A stretch of DNA of 64,000 nt. It comes from Hymenobacter norwichensis DSM 15439 (GTDB taxonomy: Bacteria > Bacteroidota > Bacteroidia > Cytophagales > Hymenobacteraceae). Below, piece by piece: positions 9,423 to 18,770 of the stretch. A model generated the notes under the pieces. The model searched no databases and was not told where the DNA came from. It was given only the letters and a program-made list of their open reading frames with translations. Position 1 is the first letter of the stretch; each line of letters opens with the position of its first letter. The position numbers and the translations under genes were made by a program. The stretch spans positions 434,001 to 498,000 of the forward strand of contig NZ_ATVL01000009.1 in NCBI RefSeq assembly GCF_000420705.1, written 5' to 3'.

Positions 9423-9857
9423 TCAGAGCTCCATAATATCCTCGTTCCAGAGCGTGGGCTCGGCTTCGATGAACTCGCGCATCATCTCCACGCACTCCTC
9501 GGAATCCAGAATCACGACTTCCACGCCGTGGCTTTCCAGAAACTCCTTGGACTCGCCGAACGTGCGCGCTTCCCCCACCACTACCTTCGGAATTTTGAAC
9601 TGCACGATGGTTCCAGCGCACATGTAGCAGGGCATGAGCGTAGTATAGAGCACCGTGTCCCGGTAGGTGCGCTGGCGGCCGGCGTTGCGCAGGGCATCCA
9701 TTTCGCCGTGGGCAATGGGGTCCAACTCCTGCACCCGCTTGTTGTGTCCGCGGCTCACAATTTCATTGTCGCGCATCAGCACCGAGCCAATCGGAATGCC
9801 GCCTTCCTTGCGTCCTTGCCGCGCCTCGGCTATAGCAGCCTGCATAAATTCGTCCAT
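9423..9857 (-). CDS. Fungal-type cytosine deaminase (CDA fold)
   Basis: A 144-residue zinc-dependent deaminase that should convert cytosine to uracil in pyrimidine salvage. The zinc site is H50 and E52 in HGEM and C77 and C80 in PCYMC. The C-terminal half follows yeast Fcy1 closely: LYTTLMPCYMC, the KIPKVVVGEARTF stretch, and the lid WNEDI, with W137 and D140 at the places of the yeast Trp152 and Asp155 and F100 at that of Phe114. This separates it from guanine deaminase or tRNA adenosine deaminase. ATG 9857 gives the family length; the frame extends upstream through a non-conserved Asn/Gln-rich stretch. A dCMP or other base deaminase remains possible. Confidence 0.82.
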   Translation of the reverse strand: MDEFMQAAIAEARQGRKEGGIPIGSVLMRDNEIVSRGHNKRVQELDPIAHGEMDALRNAGRQRTYRDTVLYTTLMPCYMCAGTIVQFKIPKVVVGEARTFGESKEFLESHGVEVVILDSEECVEMMREFIEAEPTLWNEDIMEL

Positions 9858-9963
9858 GTTCTGGTTGTTGATAGGTGGGAGTTGATTGTTGAATTGCTGC
9901 TTGTTAGGGTTGAGAGTTAATTGCCGGATGTGCGTGCGACAAGCAACTCCCAACCATCAACAA
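9858..9963 (-). repeat. CAA/GTT-rich imperfect inverted repeat between addB and deaminase genes
   Basis: The gap contains a GGGAGTTG stretch near 9880 and its complement CAACTCCC near 9945, with further loose pairing of TTGATTGTTGAA to the CAACAATT end. The composition matches the inverted repeat at 9361-9406. It may terminate the addB-like transcript. Confidence 0.35.
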
Positions 9964-12900
9964 TTACCGCGCACAAATGCCGCGGTAGGGGCAATATTGA
10001 CACTTTTCCAGGTCATCGGTCTTACGGATGAACTCGGTGGGGTCGAGGATGCGGTTGACCAACTGGCCAAGTAGCTCCTCACTGCGCGCCATAAAGCTCT
10101 GGCCATCAGCAGTGAGAAATGACATATCAGCAGACATCGGACCGGCCGGAATGTTGCGCAACGAAATGATGGCCGCATCGGCAGCGGGGCGGCCGCCCTG
10201 CTCCAACATGAAGCGGTAGAGCCAAAGCTGACGCACTTTGTCGGCAGCTGAAGTATCGTCGCGGATGAGGCGGTCGGCGGCTTCGGCGGGCGTTTCGTTG
10301 CGCTTTTGCAGCTTCAGCTCGTGGGCGTGCACGAGGCCCGTTTTGTAGTCCACTACCCGCAGGCGCCCGTCGGGCAGCTGGTCCACCCGGTCGGCGAAAC
10401 CGATGAGGCTGACGGGTAGCTTCTCGCCGCTCGGCAGTGCCACGTATACGGTAGCTTGCAGGGCTTCCTCGATGCTTTGAATCAGGAGGGGTAGGGCGTT
10501 GGGCTGGGTGAGCAGGCTCTCGAAGTAGCGGCGTACCAACTGGCTGGCTACCTGGCCGAGTACGTGGTTGAGGCCCTCGTCGGCGCGGGCATGTCGCTCG
10601 TCTTCCTCTTTGCGCAGGGCTTTGGCCACCAGCGCCGGCGCCGCCTGAATCAGGGCCGGAATGGCTGCTTCAGTGAGAGGTTGCCGGTTGCGTTGGAACG
10701 GAGCCAGCAGTTTCTCCAGTACCTCGTGTACCACCGTCCCGAAGCCATCTGCGCCCAGTGCCTCTTCCACCTCATCGGCTTCGCGGAAACGGGCAATGCG
10801 GTTGAAATAGAACTTCAGGGAGCAGTTCAGGTATTCGTTCAGGCCAGTCGGGGAGAGGCCCTTTACCAGCACTTCGCGCAAAGCTGCCAGCATGCCCAGA
10901 TCCTTTTCCAGGGTAAGGTCGTTGGTGATTTCGTGCGCCATTTCTTCCACTGCGTCGGCTGAGCCGTGAGGTGGTTGGCTGGCTAGTGGGGCGCTGGAAA
11001 CAGGGGGGGCTTGCGCTGGGAAATCGGGATGATTAGAAACGGTAACAGCCGTCAGATCCTCTAGCACTAAGGCCGGGTTCTGAGGCACCAAATCGTTTTG
11101 GAGTTGCAATAGAAAGCGGCTTCGTTCGCCGGTGCGAGTGCCCTCGGCGCCAGGTAGCACGTGTACCAGGTCTACGCGGCGGGCACGCTGGAGCAGGCGC
11201 CAGAACTGGTAGGAGGTGGCGGCTTCGTGGTCGGCGTAGGTGGGCATGCGGAACTCGGTCAGCACGTCGTAGGGGAACAAGGACGTGTGGCGCTTGGGAG
11301 CCGGCAGTACGTTCTCGTTGCAGCTGAGCAGGATGATGTGGTCGAAGTCAAGGGCGCGAGTTTCCAGCAAACCCATCACCTGCACATCGGCAATGGGCTC
11401 CCCCGAGAACGGCAGGCGGGTGCGGGTCATCTGCTCGTACAGGAACCGCCGGAACGAGCGTACCGACAGCCGCTGCTCCCGGCAGTCGAACACCGAATCC
11501 AGTCGTTTCACCAAGGTGAAAAACAGGTACAGATACTCGGCCTCGATGGCAGAATGCTGCTCGGTATAGACCTGTTTCAGCAAGTCAATCAGCACGTAGC
11601 AGGCGTCGATAATATCGTCGCAGGTGTCCCAGGTTCGGAACAGCGCCTCAATCAGCGGGTGGTGCTTGCCGATGTCCAGTAGCTCGGTAGCGGGCAGCAG
11701 CACGGCGTTGCGCTTCACGATTTCGCGGCACACTCCATCCAGCAGGCCGTGGTATTTCTTGGTGGGCTGTTTGTCGAGCCACTGCTGGTAGCGGCGTAGA
11801 AACGGGTGGCTTAGCAACTTGGTCACGGCCAGGTGGTGGTAGCGCGGCACGCCGTAGCCCGTTTCAGCGGTGCCCTCCCGGATACCGGTCAGGTGCACCT
11901 CAAACAGTAAATCTACGAGGTTGAACAGAGGCGTGCTTTGGAAGCTGAGGCCCATGGTCACGTTGTAGTCGGGCACGGCATCGGGCGGGAGGCCGTGCAG
12001 CACGGGCAGCAGCAGGGTTTCGTCGGGCAGCACCACGGCCACGGTGCTGTTGGGGTACTGAGTGCGGGCTTCGGCCAGTAGCTGCCCGGCCACTTTACCC
12101 TGCATGCTGGCATTGGCCACGCCTACGAAGCGCACATGCCGCGGCAGGTTGCGCAACAGGTCGGTGGGCGCGCCAAAGTCGCCGAATTCGGGCGGAGCCC
12201 AGCGTTTCAGGTAGTTTTTCAGGTGCTGGCCGGCGCGGTTCGGCGAGTCGAAGTCGAGGTAGAACAGGTCGGCATCGAAGCGTACTTCGGCCCGACCGGC
12301 CCGGTGCAGCACGTCAATCAGCGTAAACTCAGCCTTCGAGAGGTAGCCGAGGCCCAGAAAAACGTGTTTAGCGGGCATAGTGCCGTTTTTCACTTGCTCA
12401 CTCATGCGCTCGGCAGCCAACCGATAGGCCAACCCCGGATATGCCACCCGGTCCTCTATCATGCGGCGGCGCAAGCGGCGGTACACCTTCGTGAGGTCGT
12501 CCCAGAATTTGAAATAAGCCCCAGTTATCGACTGCGGCGAGGGTGCGTCGTCCAGTTCCCACCGCTCCAAGGCTTTGGCCTGCGAGAGGTATTCGAACAC
12601 CTTATTGGCGGGCGCCAGGTTTTGGTCGAGGTTGGAGAAGTCCTGGAGCAGCAGCCCCGACCAGCCTACAAACCGGTCGAAATCTAGGTCTGCGTCGATG
12701 CCTTTAAGAATGTCGAACAGCAGCAGTTGCAGCGCAATCGGCTCTTCCACCTGCACGCCGGCCAGCTCCACCATATAGTCTTCCATGGCCGCCACACGGG
12801 GGCTCCACAGGGCCTCACCGGCGCTGGTGGCCATGGCCAACTCGTTCTTGAGGTACACCACCGCCCGCCGCGTGGGCACCACCACCACCAAATCCGACAA

Positions 12901-13005
12901 TTCCTCCGGCAAATAGCGGCTCACTAAATCGTGAGCGGCCTGCGAGAGAAACGAGTTGGTAACGGTGGTAGGCGGGGCGGCGGGGGAGAGGACTTGCGAA
13001 TTCAT
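9964..13005 (-). CDS. addB: AddB/RexB-like PD-(D/E)XK nuclease with iron-sulfur cysteines
   Basis: A 1013-residue subunit of an AddAB-type recombination enzyme. The long N-terminal region is an inactivated helicase-like fold. The C-terminal nuclease has GTVVHEVLEKLL (about residue 757) and GFADRVDQ...VVDYKTG (about 870-888), the metal-binding PD-(D/E)XK core. One cysteine in LNCSLKFYF (about 727) and three in CQYCPYRGIC at the extreme C-terminus reproduce the four-cysteine iron-sulfur staple of AddB. With its AddA partner (21026-24646) it would resect double-strand breaks for recombination. The two genes are co-directional but about 8 kb apart, unlike the adjacent addBA pairs of Firmicutes. 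Confidence 0.85.
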   Translation of the reverse strand: MNSQVLSPAAPPTTVTNSFLSQAAHDLVSRYLPEELSDLVVVVPTRRAVVYLKNELAMATSAGEALWSPRVAAMEDYMVELAGVQVEEPIALQLLLFDILKGIDADLDFDRFVGWSGLLLQDFSNLDQNLAPANKVFEYLSQAKALERWELDDAPSPQSITGAYFKFWDDLTKVYRRLRRRMIEDRVAYPGLAYRLAAERMSEQVKNGTMPAKHVFLGLGYLSKAEFTLIDVLHRAGRAEVRFDADLFYLDFDSPNRAGQHLKNYLKRWAPPEFGDFGAPTDLLRNLPRHVRFVGVANASMQGKVAGQLLAEARTQYPNSTVAVVLPDETLLLPVLHGLPPDAVPDYNVTMGLSFQSTPLFNLVDLLFEVHLTGIREGTAETGYGVPRYHHLAVTKLLSHPFLRRYQQWLDKQPTKKYHGLLDGVCREIVKRNAVLLPATELLDIGKHHPLIEALFRTWDTCDDIIDACYVLIDLLKQVYTEQHSAIEAEYLYLFFTLVKRLDSVFDCREQRLSVRSFRRFLYEQMTRTRLPFSGEPIADVQVMGLLETRALDFDHIILLSCNENVLPAPKRHTSLFPYDVLTEFRMPTYADHEAATSYQFWRLLQRARRVDLVHVLPGAEGTRTGERSRFLLQLQNDLVPQNPALVLEDLTAVTVSNHPDFPAQAPPVSSAPLASQPPHGSADAVEEMAHEITNDLTLEKDLGMLAALREVLVKGLSPTGLNEYLNCSLKFYFNRIARFREADEVEEALGADGFGTVVHEVLEKLLAPFQRNRQPLTEAAIPALIQAAPALVAKALRKEEDERHARADEGLNHVLGQVASQLVRRYFESLLTQPNALPLLIQSIEEALQATVYVALPSGEKLPVSLIGFADRVDQLPDGRLRVVDYKTGLVHAHELKLQKRNETPAEAADRLIRDDTSAADKVRQLWLYRFMLEQGGRPAADAAIISLRNIPAGPMSADMSFLTADGQSFMARSEELLGQLVNRILDPTEFIRKTDDLEKCQYCPYRGICAR

Positions 13006-13074
13006 GGAAAGTAAAGATACCTTGCAGCCACCCAGAAAAGGCGTGCAAGCGTCGGAAATCGGGTGGTTGTTTCT

Positions 13075-14317
13075 ATGAACATCTTGAAGGCCTGCGCAAG
13101 TGCCATTCTATTCAGTGTGTTACACTGGGGCCTGATTTCGTGCAACCAAAGCTCACCTGCCGCCGAAACCGCTACTGCGCCGCCCGTACCGGCCGATACT
13201 ACCGCGCAACCCCTAGCCCCACTGCCTAAGCCAGCGGTAGATACCACCGACATCAGCCAGCTGCTACTACGAACAGCGGTAGCTGATACCACGCTACGAA
13301 TAGACGGCCAGCTGTATCATTTGCGTTTGCGCGCCACTGCCGACTCAGCGCACATGCTCACGGCCGTAACTTCTGGTATTGTCGGCGAAGCCTTTGCTGC
13401 GGACAATAACTTCGTGCGCAACCAGCGGGTACGGGGGCCGGAGGGAGTATACAGCATCACGCTAAGCGAAGCTACTGACGGGCGGCGCGTGTTCCGCCGG
13501 GAGTTTCGCAAAGCAAACTTTTACTCCTTAGTAGGACCCGACATAGCCGTAGTGGCCGAACCCGAAATACCAGTCTTTCTGGGCTACTATCCGCACCTTG
13601 GCGGGCTAGCGTTCTGGCAAAGCGTAAGCATTCCGCAGAGCGACGTGGGCAACTACCTGTTCCTAATACTCGCTAATACTCGACCTGCGCGGTCAGGTTC
13701 GGGAGTTGTCGTACGGCAATGCGGGTGGGTACGGCAGCGCGGATTGTATCCCTTGTCCGGCACCCAATGGGCAGGCGTTGCTAACCTGCGGCAAATTGCT
13801 CCGCCCTGGCAAAGCGCCTTTGTCGCTGCTGAAACCCAAAGCCAAACTAGCATTGGCCCGCTTCCTCAACGACAGCACCCTACTCACTATTTATGCCTAT
13901 GGAGAGCACCACTATGAGTACGCAGCCGATAGTTCACTTCAGTCGATGGATTTTATAGAGCCGCCGCAAATGAAACGGGTACCCAATGCCTTCCTTACCA
14001 CTATGCACGGTACCAAGCTGGCCTCATTTCGCTATAATGGCGCAATGGACCTGCTCGGCAATTACGTGCCGCGCATCTATGTGCCGAAATGTCAGACATA
14101 TTATCTGCTGGATTACGAGCGGGGGCTGCGGCTGATTTATAAGCGTAACCCCGCTGCCACGCGCGAAGTGCTCTTCCAGCAGATGGCCCGCTTTAAACCG
14201 CCCCAGACGTCCCAAGAGGTGCGCTTTCAGCTAGATGTGGAGGGGAGTAAGATGGAATTCTACGCCGACCAAAACCACCCAGAGCGGTTGCGCTACCGGA
14301 AGCTGGCAACGCAGTAA
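13075..14317 (+). pseudogene. Lipoprotein gene broken by a 10-bp tandem duplication
   Basis: The upstream part starts at ATG 13075 with a lipoprotein signal (hydrophobic stretch, lipobox LISC) and a Pro/Ala/Thr-rich linker, then a globular region. At 13663-13682 the decamer CTAATACTCG occurs twice in tandem. The extra 10 bases shift the frame by one, so translation runs into an unrelated Gln/Pro-rich tail and stops at 13917. Removing one copy joins the halves seamlessly (YLFLILDLRGQVREL) and gives a protein of about 410 residues ending at 14317. The downstream half shows a conserved-looking Cys pair (CIPC). Function is unknown. The gene is either newly inactivated or switchable by slippage. 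Confidence 0.8.
13663..13682. repeat. Perfect 10-bp tandem duplication causing a frameshift
   Basis: CTAATACTCG at 13663-13672 is repeated exactly at 13673-13682. Its length is not a multiple of three, and loss of one copy restores a continuous reading frame in the surrounding lipoprotein gene. Confidence 0.95.
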
Positions 14318-14358
14318 GGAAGCGCTATACTTGATTTCAACCCCAAATAACTTCCATT

Positions 14359-15117
14359 ATGATTCCAGATTTTCTGGCCCCTTATGCCGCTCAGCTAGAG
14401 CAATACAAGTTAGAGAGTATCAAAATTAAGGCTGCCCCACTGGCTGCCGACCGGCCTGTTTCAGCCGACAGCAAGTTTCGGGGGCTACCGTATTTGCCGC
14501 TGGCTATACCTTATCCGGTTGATGAAGCCGGGCAGCCGATGTTGCTGTTGGCGCAGATCAACTTGCGGGAGTTGCCTACTAATGGTATGCTGCCCGCGTT
14601 AGGGCTACTTCAGTTCTATGTGGCAGCTCACGATTGGTACAATATGGACCAATCGAAAGTGCTTTATATCAAACCTGAACAGCTAGAAACGGAAATTTGC
14701 GAGGATTACAGCTTTCTGCCACCCAACCATTATGAGGATAGCCCCATCAACTATGAACATCAACTGACGTTTGAGCGGGCCATTGAATATGGTGCCACTC
14801 AAGACCACCGATTTGAGTTGGAATTCGATGGGATGGATAGCTACGAGTACTCCGAAACATTGAATGAAGTCGAGCAAGAATTGTTTCAACAGTTCTTGGA
14901 TGCCGACGGCCACAAATTAGGCGGTTATGCAGCTTTCACGCAGGAGGACCCACGGGGAATCGATTCGCAATCATCCCCTGACGTGCAGTTGTTGCAAATC
15001 GACATCGACGAAGAAATTATGTTCGGAGATTCAGGAGTAGCGCATTTCTTCATTGATGAGCAAGCATTGAAAGAGGGCCGTTTTGAGGAGGCCTATTTCT
15101 ATTGGGACTGTTGCTGA
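14359..15117 (+). CDS. YwqG-like DUF1963 protein
   Basis: A 252-residue cytoplasmic protein of the YwqG/DUF1963 family. Supporting features are SKFRGLPYLPLAIPYPVDEAGQPMLLLAQINLRELP near the N-terminus, LQFYVA, then KLGGYAAFTQEDPR and LLQIDID...FGDSGVAHFFI at the C-terminus. The family has no established biochemical role and often appears beside polymorphic-toxin immunity proteins. Here it sits 41 nt after the broken lipoprotein gene and is probably co-transcribed with it. Confidence 0.85.
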   Translation: MIPDFLAPYAAQLEQYKLESIKIKAAPLAADRPVSADSKFRGLPYLPLAIPYPVDEAGQPMLLLAQINLRELPTNGMLPALGLLQFYVAAHDWYNMDQSKVLYIKPEQLETEICEDYSFLPPNHYEDSPINYEHQLTFERAIEYGATQDHRFELEFDGMDSYEYSETLNEVEQELFQQFLDADGHKLGGYAAFTQEDPRGIDSQSSPDVQLLQIDIDEEIMFGDSGVAHFFIDEQALKEGRFEEAYFYWDCC

Positions 15118-15205
15118 GGTGCGTTGTGCTTGGGAAGCTCCTCCTTAACTAGACCGCAGCCGTTGCCGTACCCTTTGGCAGTCTTTCACTGCAAAAACGG
15201 CTTCC

Positions 15206-15709
15206 ATGAATCCCACGCAACTTAGCTACGAACTCCGCAACGGCAAGAGTGCCGACCTCACCCGCCGCCGCTGGATTATCGGCCTCTCCATCCTGGGGGT
15301 GGCCGCCGGCCAGATTGTGAGCCTCTACCAGACCGGCATCATCAAGCACCTGCCCGACCCACCCGTCGGCCCCTTCGATTCCGACAAAGTAGACGCCTCC
15401 GACTACGGCTACAAGCGCCTCGACACCCCTGATGCCCTGCCGATGATGGTAACCTATGGCCTCACCGCCTGCCTGGCCGGGGCCGGCGGCATCCGCCGGG
15501 CCTCACAACAGCCCTTTCTGCCGGTAGCTATGGGCCTCAAAACCCTGTTCGACACCGCCAATACCTTATTTCTGGGCCGAGAGGAATGGAAGGAAAACAA
15601 AGCATTATGCTTTTACTGCCAAGTTGCTACGGTAGCTTCTATAGCGTCGCTGGCGCTGGCCGTGCCGGAAGCAGTGAAGGGGGCCAAACAACTGCTAGGT
15701 AAAAAGTAG
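15206..15709 (+). CDS. VKOR-like (vitamin K epoxide reductase family) membrane protein
   Basis: A 167-residue membrane protein with about four hydrophobic segments. A single CXXC (CFYC, near residue 136) lies before the last transmembrane helix, in the position of the quinone-proximal disulfide of VKOR homologues. YQTGIIKHLPDPPVGPFDSDKVDASDYGYK is the extracytoplasmic loop. I see no second Cys pair in the loop, so it may not exchange disulfides with a DsbA partner in the normal way. Oxidative disulfide formation is an inference from the fold only. Confidence 0.65.
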   Translation: MNPTQLSYELRNGKSADLTRRRWIIGLSILGVAAGQIVSLYQTGIIKHLPDPPVGPFDSDKVDASDYGYKRLDTPDALPMMVTYGLTACLAGAGGIRRASQQPFLPVAMGLKTLFDTANTLFLGREEWKENKALCFYCQVATVASIASLALAVPEAVKGAKQLLGKK

Positions 15710-15727
15710 AAATCCCACAAGGAAAAG

Positions 15728-15767
15728 ACCTCGTCATGCAGAGGCGCTAACCGAAGCATGACGAGGT
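15728..15767 (+). terminator. Hairpin terminator with repeat-family head
   Basis: Arms ACCTCGTCATGC (15728-15739) and GCATGACGAGGT (15756-15767) are followed by TTTTG. The loop contains AGAGGCGC and CCGAA, so the hairpin looks like a shortened member of the GTCATGC palindrome family found at 40-47 kb. It lies between convergent genes. Confidence 0.7.
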
Positions 15768-15781
15768 TTTGTAATTTTATC

Positions 15782-17992
15782 CTAAGCTAACAGCTTTTCT
15801 GGCCGAATAGGAAGTTGCCGAACCCGCTTGCCGCAGGCGTGGAATACCGCGTTGGCGAGGGCTGCGGCAGTGGGACCCTGGGCCGCTTCGCCTGCCCCAA
15901 GAGGCAGCTCAGTAGGACGGTCTAGCACGGCTACTTCCACCAGCGGCACCTCATCGAAGCGGAAGATGGGGTACTGCTCCCACTGCCGGGTCGTGACTTG
16001 CTGGGCGTTGAAAAGCACTTCCTCGTTGAGGGTCCAGCTGGCTGCCTGAATAAGGCCGCCTTCGGTCTGGTTGCGGAGGCCGTCGGGGTTGATGACTTCG
16101 CCAGCGTCAATAGCCGACCAGATTTTCCGTACCCGCACGGTGGCGCCATCCTCCTCGGGGGCTATGGCCACTTTGGCTACCACAGCGCAGTAGGCGGCCT
16201 TGTTCTTGTAGCGGGCAAAAGCCACGCCCAGGCCTTCGCGCGGAGCCAGCTTCTCGGTGCGCACCATGTCGCGCACCTTGCGGATTACCGCTTTGGCTCG
16301 CTCGTCGGTGAGGTGGCGCAGGCGAAATTCGTAGGGGTCCTGACCGGACTTCACGGCCAGTTCTTCCATAAAGCATTCGAGGGCAAACACATTGCCGAAC
16401 GCGCCCAGGCTGCGCAACGCCGATACGCGCAACGGCCCCTGCACGTAGTGCGTGTCTACGCGCACGGCCGGGAAGTCGTAGTACGGCTCGGAGTTGCGGT
16501 AGATGCCGCCGCTGAAGTCGTCTTCGGGTTTCGGGAGGAGCGGCTCGGCGAGGTACTGCGCGGCCAGCAGCTTTTCGGGCGAGCCAGCGGGGCGGGTGCT
16601 GTGCGTATCCGACCATAGCTCGTGTTGCCAATGCGTAATCTGGCCGGTTTTGGGGTCGAGGCGGGCGGCCATATCAAACAACATGGCGCTGCCGTAGGGC
16701 TCCCAGGCGTGCTCGTCTTCGCGGCTCCACTGCACCCGCACGTGGCGGCCGGGCACGGCGCGGGCCAGCAGCGCGGCATCGGCGGCTACGTCGTCGGCGC
16801 CGTTGTGGCCGTAGCAGCCCGAGCCGGGTACGCCTTTCACGTGCACATTGTCGGGGTTGATTTTCAGGAGCTTAGCCAGCGAATCGCGCAACGGATATAC
16901 GCCCTGGCTGTGAGTCCAGACGTGCAGCGTGTCCTTTGCAAACAAGGCTACCGCGCAACTCGGCCCGATGGAGCCGTGCATGAGGTAGGGCTTGAAGTAG
17001 CTGGCGCGCAGCGTGGCATCGGTGGCCAGCGCGTCTACGTTGCCTTTATCGGTGGTGCGCTTTTCCACGGCGGGCAGGCTCCGTAGGTGCTCGGCCAGCG
17101 GCTTATCGGCCGGGAGTTTCCGGCCCCCCGACCAGCGGGCGTGCAGCCGGCCGTAGTCCTGGGCCAGCTTGGCATCGTACTCCCGCTCGGCCAGCAGTCC
17201 CACAAAACTGCCATCAATTACCACTTGCAGCACGCCCGGCACCGCTTTTTGTAAAGCCTTGGTATCGAAGCTGGCTAGCCGCCCCTCGTAGCTGGGTGGG
17301 CGCAGGATGCGGGCGTGCACCATGCCCGGAAAACGCAAATCCTGCACATAATATGATTCGGCCCGCACCATCCGCTCGATGTCGTCGCGCGGTATTGAGC
17401 GCCCTACGTAGCGGTAGTTGGCTTTGGGTTTGAGTGGAAGCGGGAGGCGAACTTCATCGGTGAGCTGCTGGCCGCCAAGGAGTTGGGCGAAGCTAAGCTG
17501 GCGGCCACTGGAGGCGTGCACGGCCCCGTCGCGGAGCGTTAGCCGGCCGGGCGTGGTTCTGAACTGGGCCGCGGCCAGTATCAGCAGCTTCTGGCGGGCC
17601 GCCGCCGCCGCGTAGCGCACCGACATGGCGCTTTGCTCGATGGATGCACTGCCGGCGGTGTACCGTTCGTCGGGGGTGCGGCCGGTTTCGGCCAGTACCA
17701 CCTCCACGCGCTCCAAGGGCATATCCAGCTCTTCGGCGGCTATTTGCGCTACCGCCGTGCGGATGCCCTGCCCGATTTCAATCTTGCCGGTCAGCACCCG
17801 CACCCGGCCATCGGCCAGCACTTCCAGCCAGGCATTGATGCGCGGATTGTCCTGCAAGCTGCCCGGTAGTTCTGGCCCCGCCGACGCTGCCGCCAGCGGA
17901 CCAGCGCCAAACATAACAAACCCAACAGTCAGGCAGCCAACGCCTTTCAGAAAGTCGCGGCGCGAAGCAGTGGGAGCGGAGTGGTGGGACAT
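15782..17992 (-). CDS. Molybdenum hydroxylase large subunit (isoquinoline 1-oxidoreductase beta-like)
   Basis: A 736-residue molybdopterin-binding subunit of the xanthine dehydrogenase family. A twin-arginine signal (SRRDFLKG, residues 10-17, then a hydrophobic core) sends it to the periplasm. GKIEIGQGIRTAVAQIAAEEL is the first Moco-domain signature, VKGVPGSGCYGHNGADDVAADAALLA is a cofactor-binding loop, and GAGEAAQGPTAAALANAVFHACGKRVRQLPI holds the catalytic glutamate region. It would hydroxylate an N-heterocycle or oxidise an aldehyde and pass electrons to the small [2Fe-2S] subunit encoded just upstream. The true substrate is unknown. Confidence 0.88.
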   Translation of the reverse strand: MSHHSAPTASRRDFLKGVGCLTVGFVMFGAGPLAAASAGPELPGSLQDNPRINAWLEVLADGRVRVLTGKIEIGQGIRTAVAQIAAEELDMPLERVEVVLAETGRTPDERYTAGSASIEQSAMSVRYAAAAARQKLLILAAAQFRTTPGRLTLRDGAVHASSGRQLSFAQLLGGQQLTDEVRLPLPLKPKANYRYVGRSIPRDDIERMVRAESYYVQDLRFPGMVHARILRPPSYEGRLASFDTKALQKAVPGVLQVVIDGSFVGLLAEREYDAKLAQDYGRLHARWSGGRKLPADKPLAEHLRSLPAVEKRTTDKGNVDALATDATLRASYFKPYLMHGSIGPSCAVALFAKDTLHVWTHSQGVYPLRDSLAKLLKINPDNVHVKGVPGSGCYGHNGADDVAADAALLARAVPGRHVRVQWSREDEHAWEPYGSAMLFDMAARLDPKTGQITHWQHELWSDTHSTRPAGSPEKLLAAQYLAEPLLPKPEDDFSGGIYRNSEPYYDFPAVRVDTHYVQGPLRVSALRSLGAFGNVFALECFMEELAVKSGQDPYEFRLRHLTDERAKAVIRKVRDMVRTEKLAPREGLGVAFARYKNKAAYCAVVAKVAIAPEEDGATVRVRKIWSAIDAGEVINPDGLRNQTEGGLIQAASWTLNEEVLFNAQQVTTRQWEQYPIFRFDEVPLVEVAVLDRPTELPLGAGEAAQGPTAAALANAVFHACGKRVRQLPIRPEKLLA

Positions 17993-18107
17993 AAATAGGT
18001 AGGGCTAGGCTCCCGCCGGGCGGGTTGCTGCTGAGAACAAGCTTACTGATAGATGGAATCTGGAGTGCAGAAACTTGGGCTGGCGGCGGGTCAAGTGGCA
18101 GCCGGCG

Positions 18108-18575
18108 CTATACGCCAGCGGCGCGCTGCACGGCCTTGATGGCGCGGGCCTGTACGCTGCACCGGCATAGCACCCGAAACAGCCCATTGCGAATGGCCGC
18201 CTCATCGGGCTTCGGGTACTGCCGCAGCAACGACACCGCCGAAATCACCATGCCATTCAGGCAATAGCCGCACTGCGCGGCCTGCTCCTGCACGAAAGCG
18301 GCCTGTACTGGATGCAGCGTTCCATCAGGAGCAGCCAGGCCTTCGAGGGTGGTAATGGCCACGCCGCCCGTTACTTGGTGCACGGGCAGTTGGCAGCTCG
18401 GCCAAGCCACATCATCGAGCAGTACCATGCAGGCCCCGCATTGCTGCAAGCCGCACCCGAACTTAGGGCCGTTCAGTGCCAAGTCGTTACGTAGCACGTA
18501 CAGCAGGGGCGTGGCCGGGTCGAGGCGGAGCGTGTGCTGCTTCCCGTTTACCAGCAAAGTCAAATTGGCATCCAT
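18108..18575 (-). CDS. [2Fe-2S] subunit of molybdenum hydroxylase (IorA-like)
   Basis: A 155-residue protein with the two [2Fe-2S] domains of this family. The plant-ferredoxin-type cluster is bound by FGCGLQQCGACMVLLDD...C, and the four-helix cluster by CGYCLNGM and CRC near the C-terminus. It transfers electrons from the molybdopterin subunit encoded 115 nt downstream (15782-17992). ATG 18575 gives the normal N-terminus (MDANLTLLVNGK). It has no signal peptide, as expected if it is exported in complex with the twin-arginine subunit. No cytochrome acceptor gene is adjacent. Confidence 0.9.
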   Translation of the reverse strand: MDANLTLLVNGKQHTLRLDPATPLLYVLRNDLALNGPKFGCGLQQCGACMVLLDDVAWPSCQLPVHQVTGGVAITTLEGLAAPDGTLHPVQAAFVQEQAAQCGYCLNGMVISAVSLLRQYPKPDEAAIRNGLFRVLCRCSVQARAIKAVQRAAGV

Positions 18576-18770
18576 ATAAAAGCGTACTGCCAGTTGAGTT
18601 AAAAGGATGCACAAGAAGCTCAGCCGTGCATCGGGTTGCCGACTTATTGCACCAAGCCAGTGACATTGGTCAGCGAAGCGCGAAGCTGTAACTCCGCGCT
18701 AACGTTGCTTGCAGTGGGTTAGTACGTAAGTAGTTGCGCGTTACGCAGTGGGGCATCCACTAAGCAAGAT

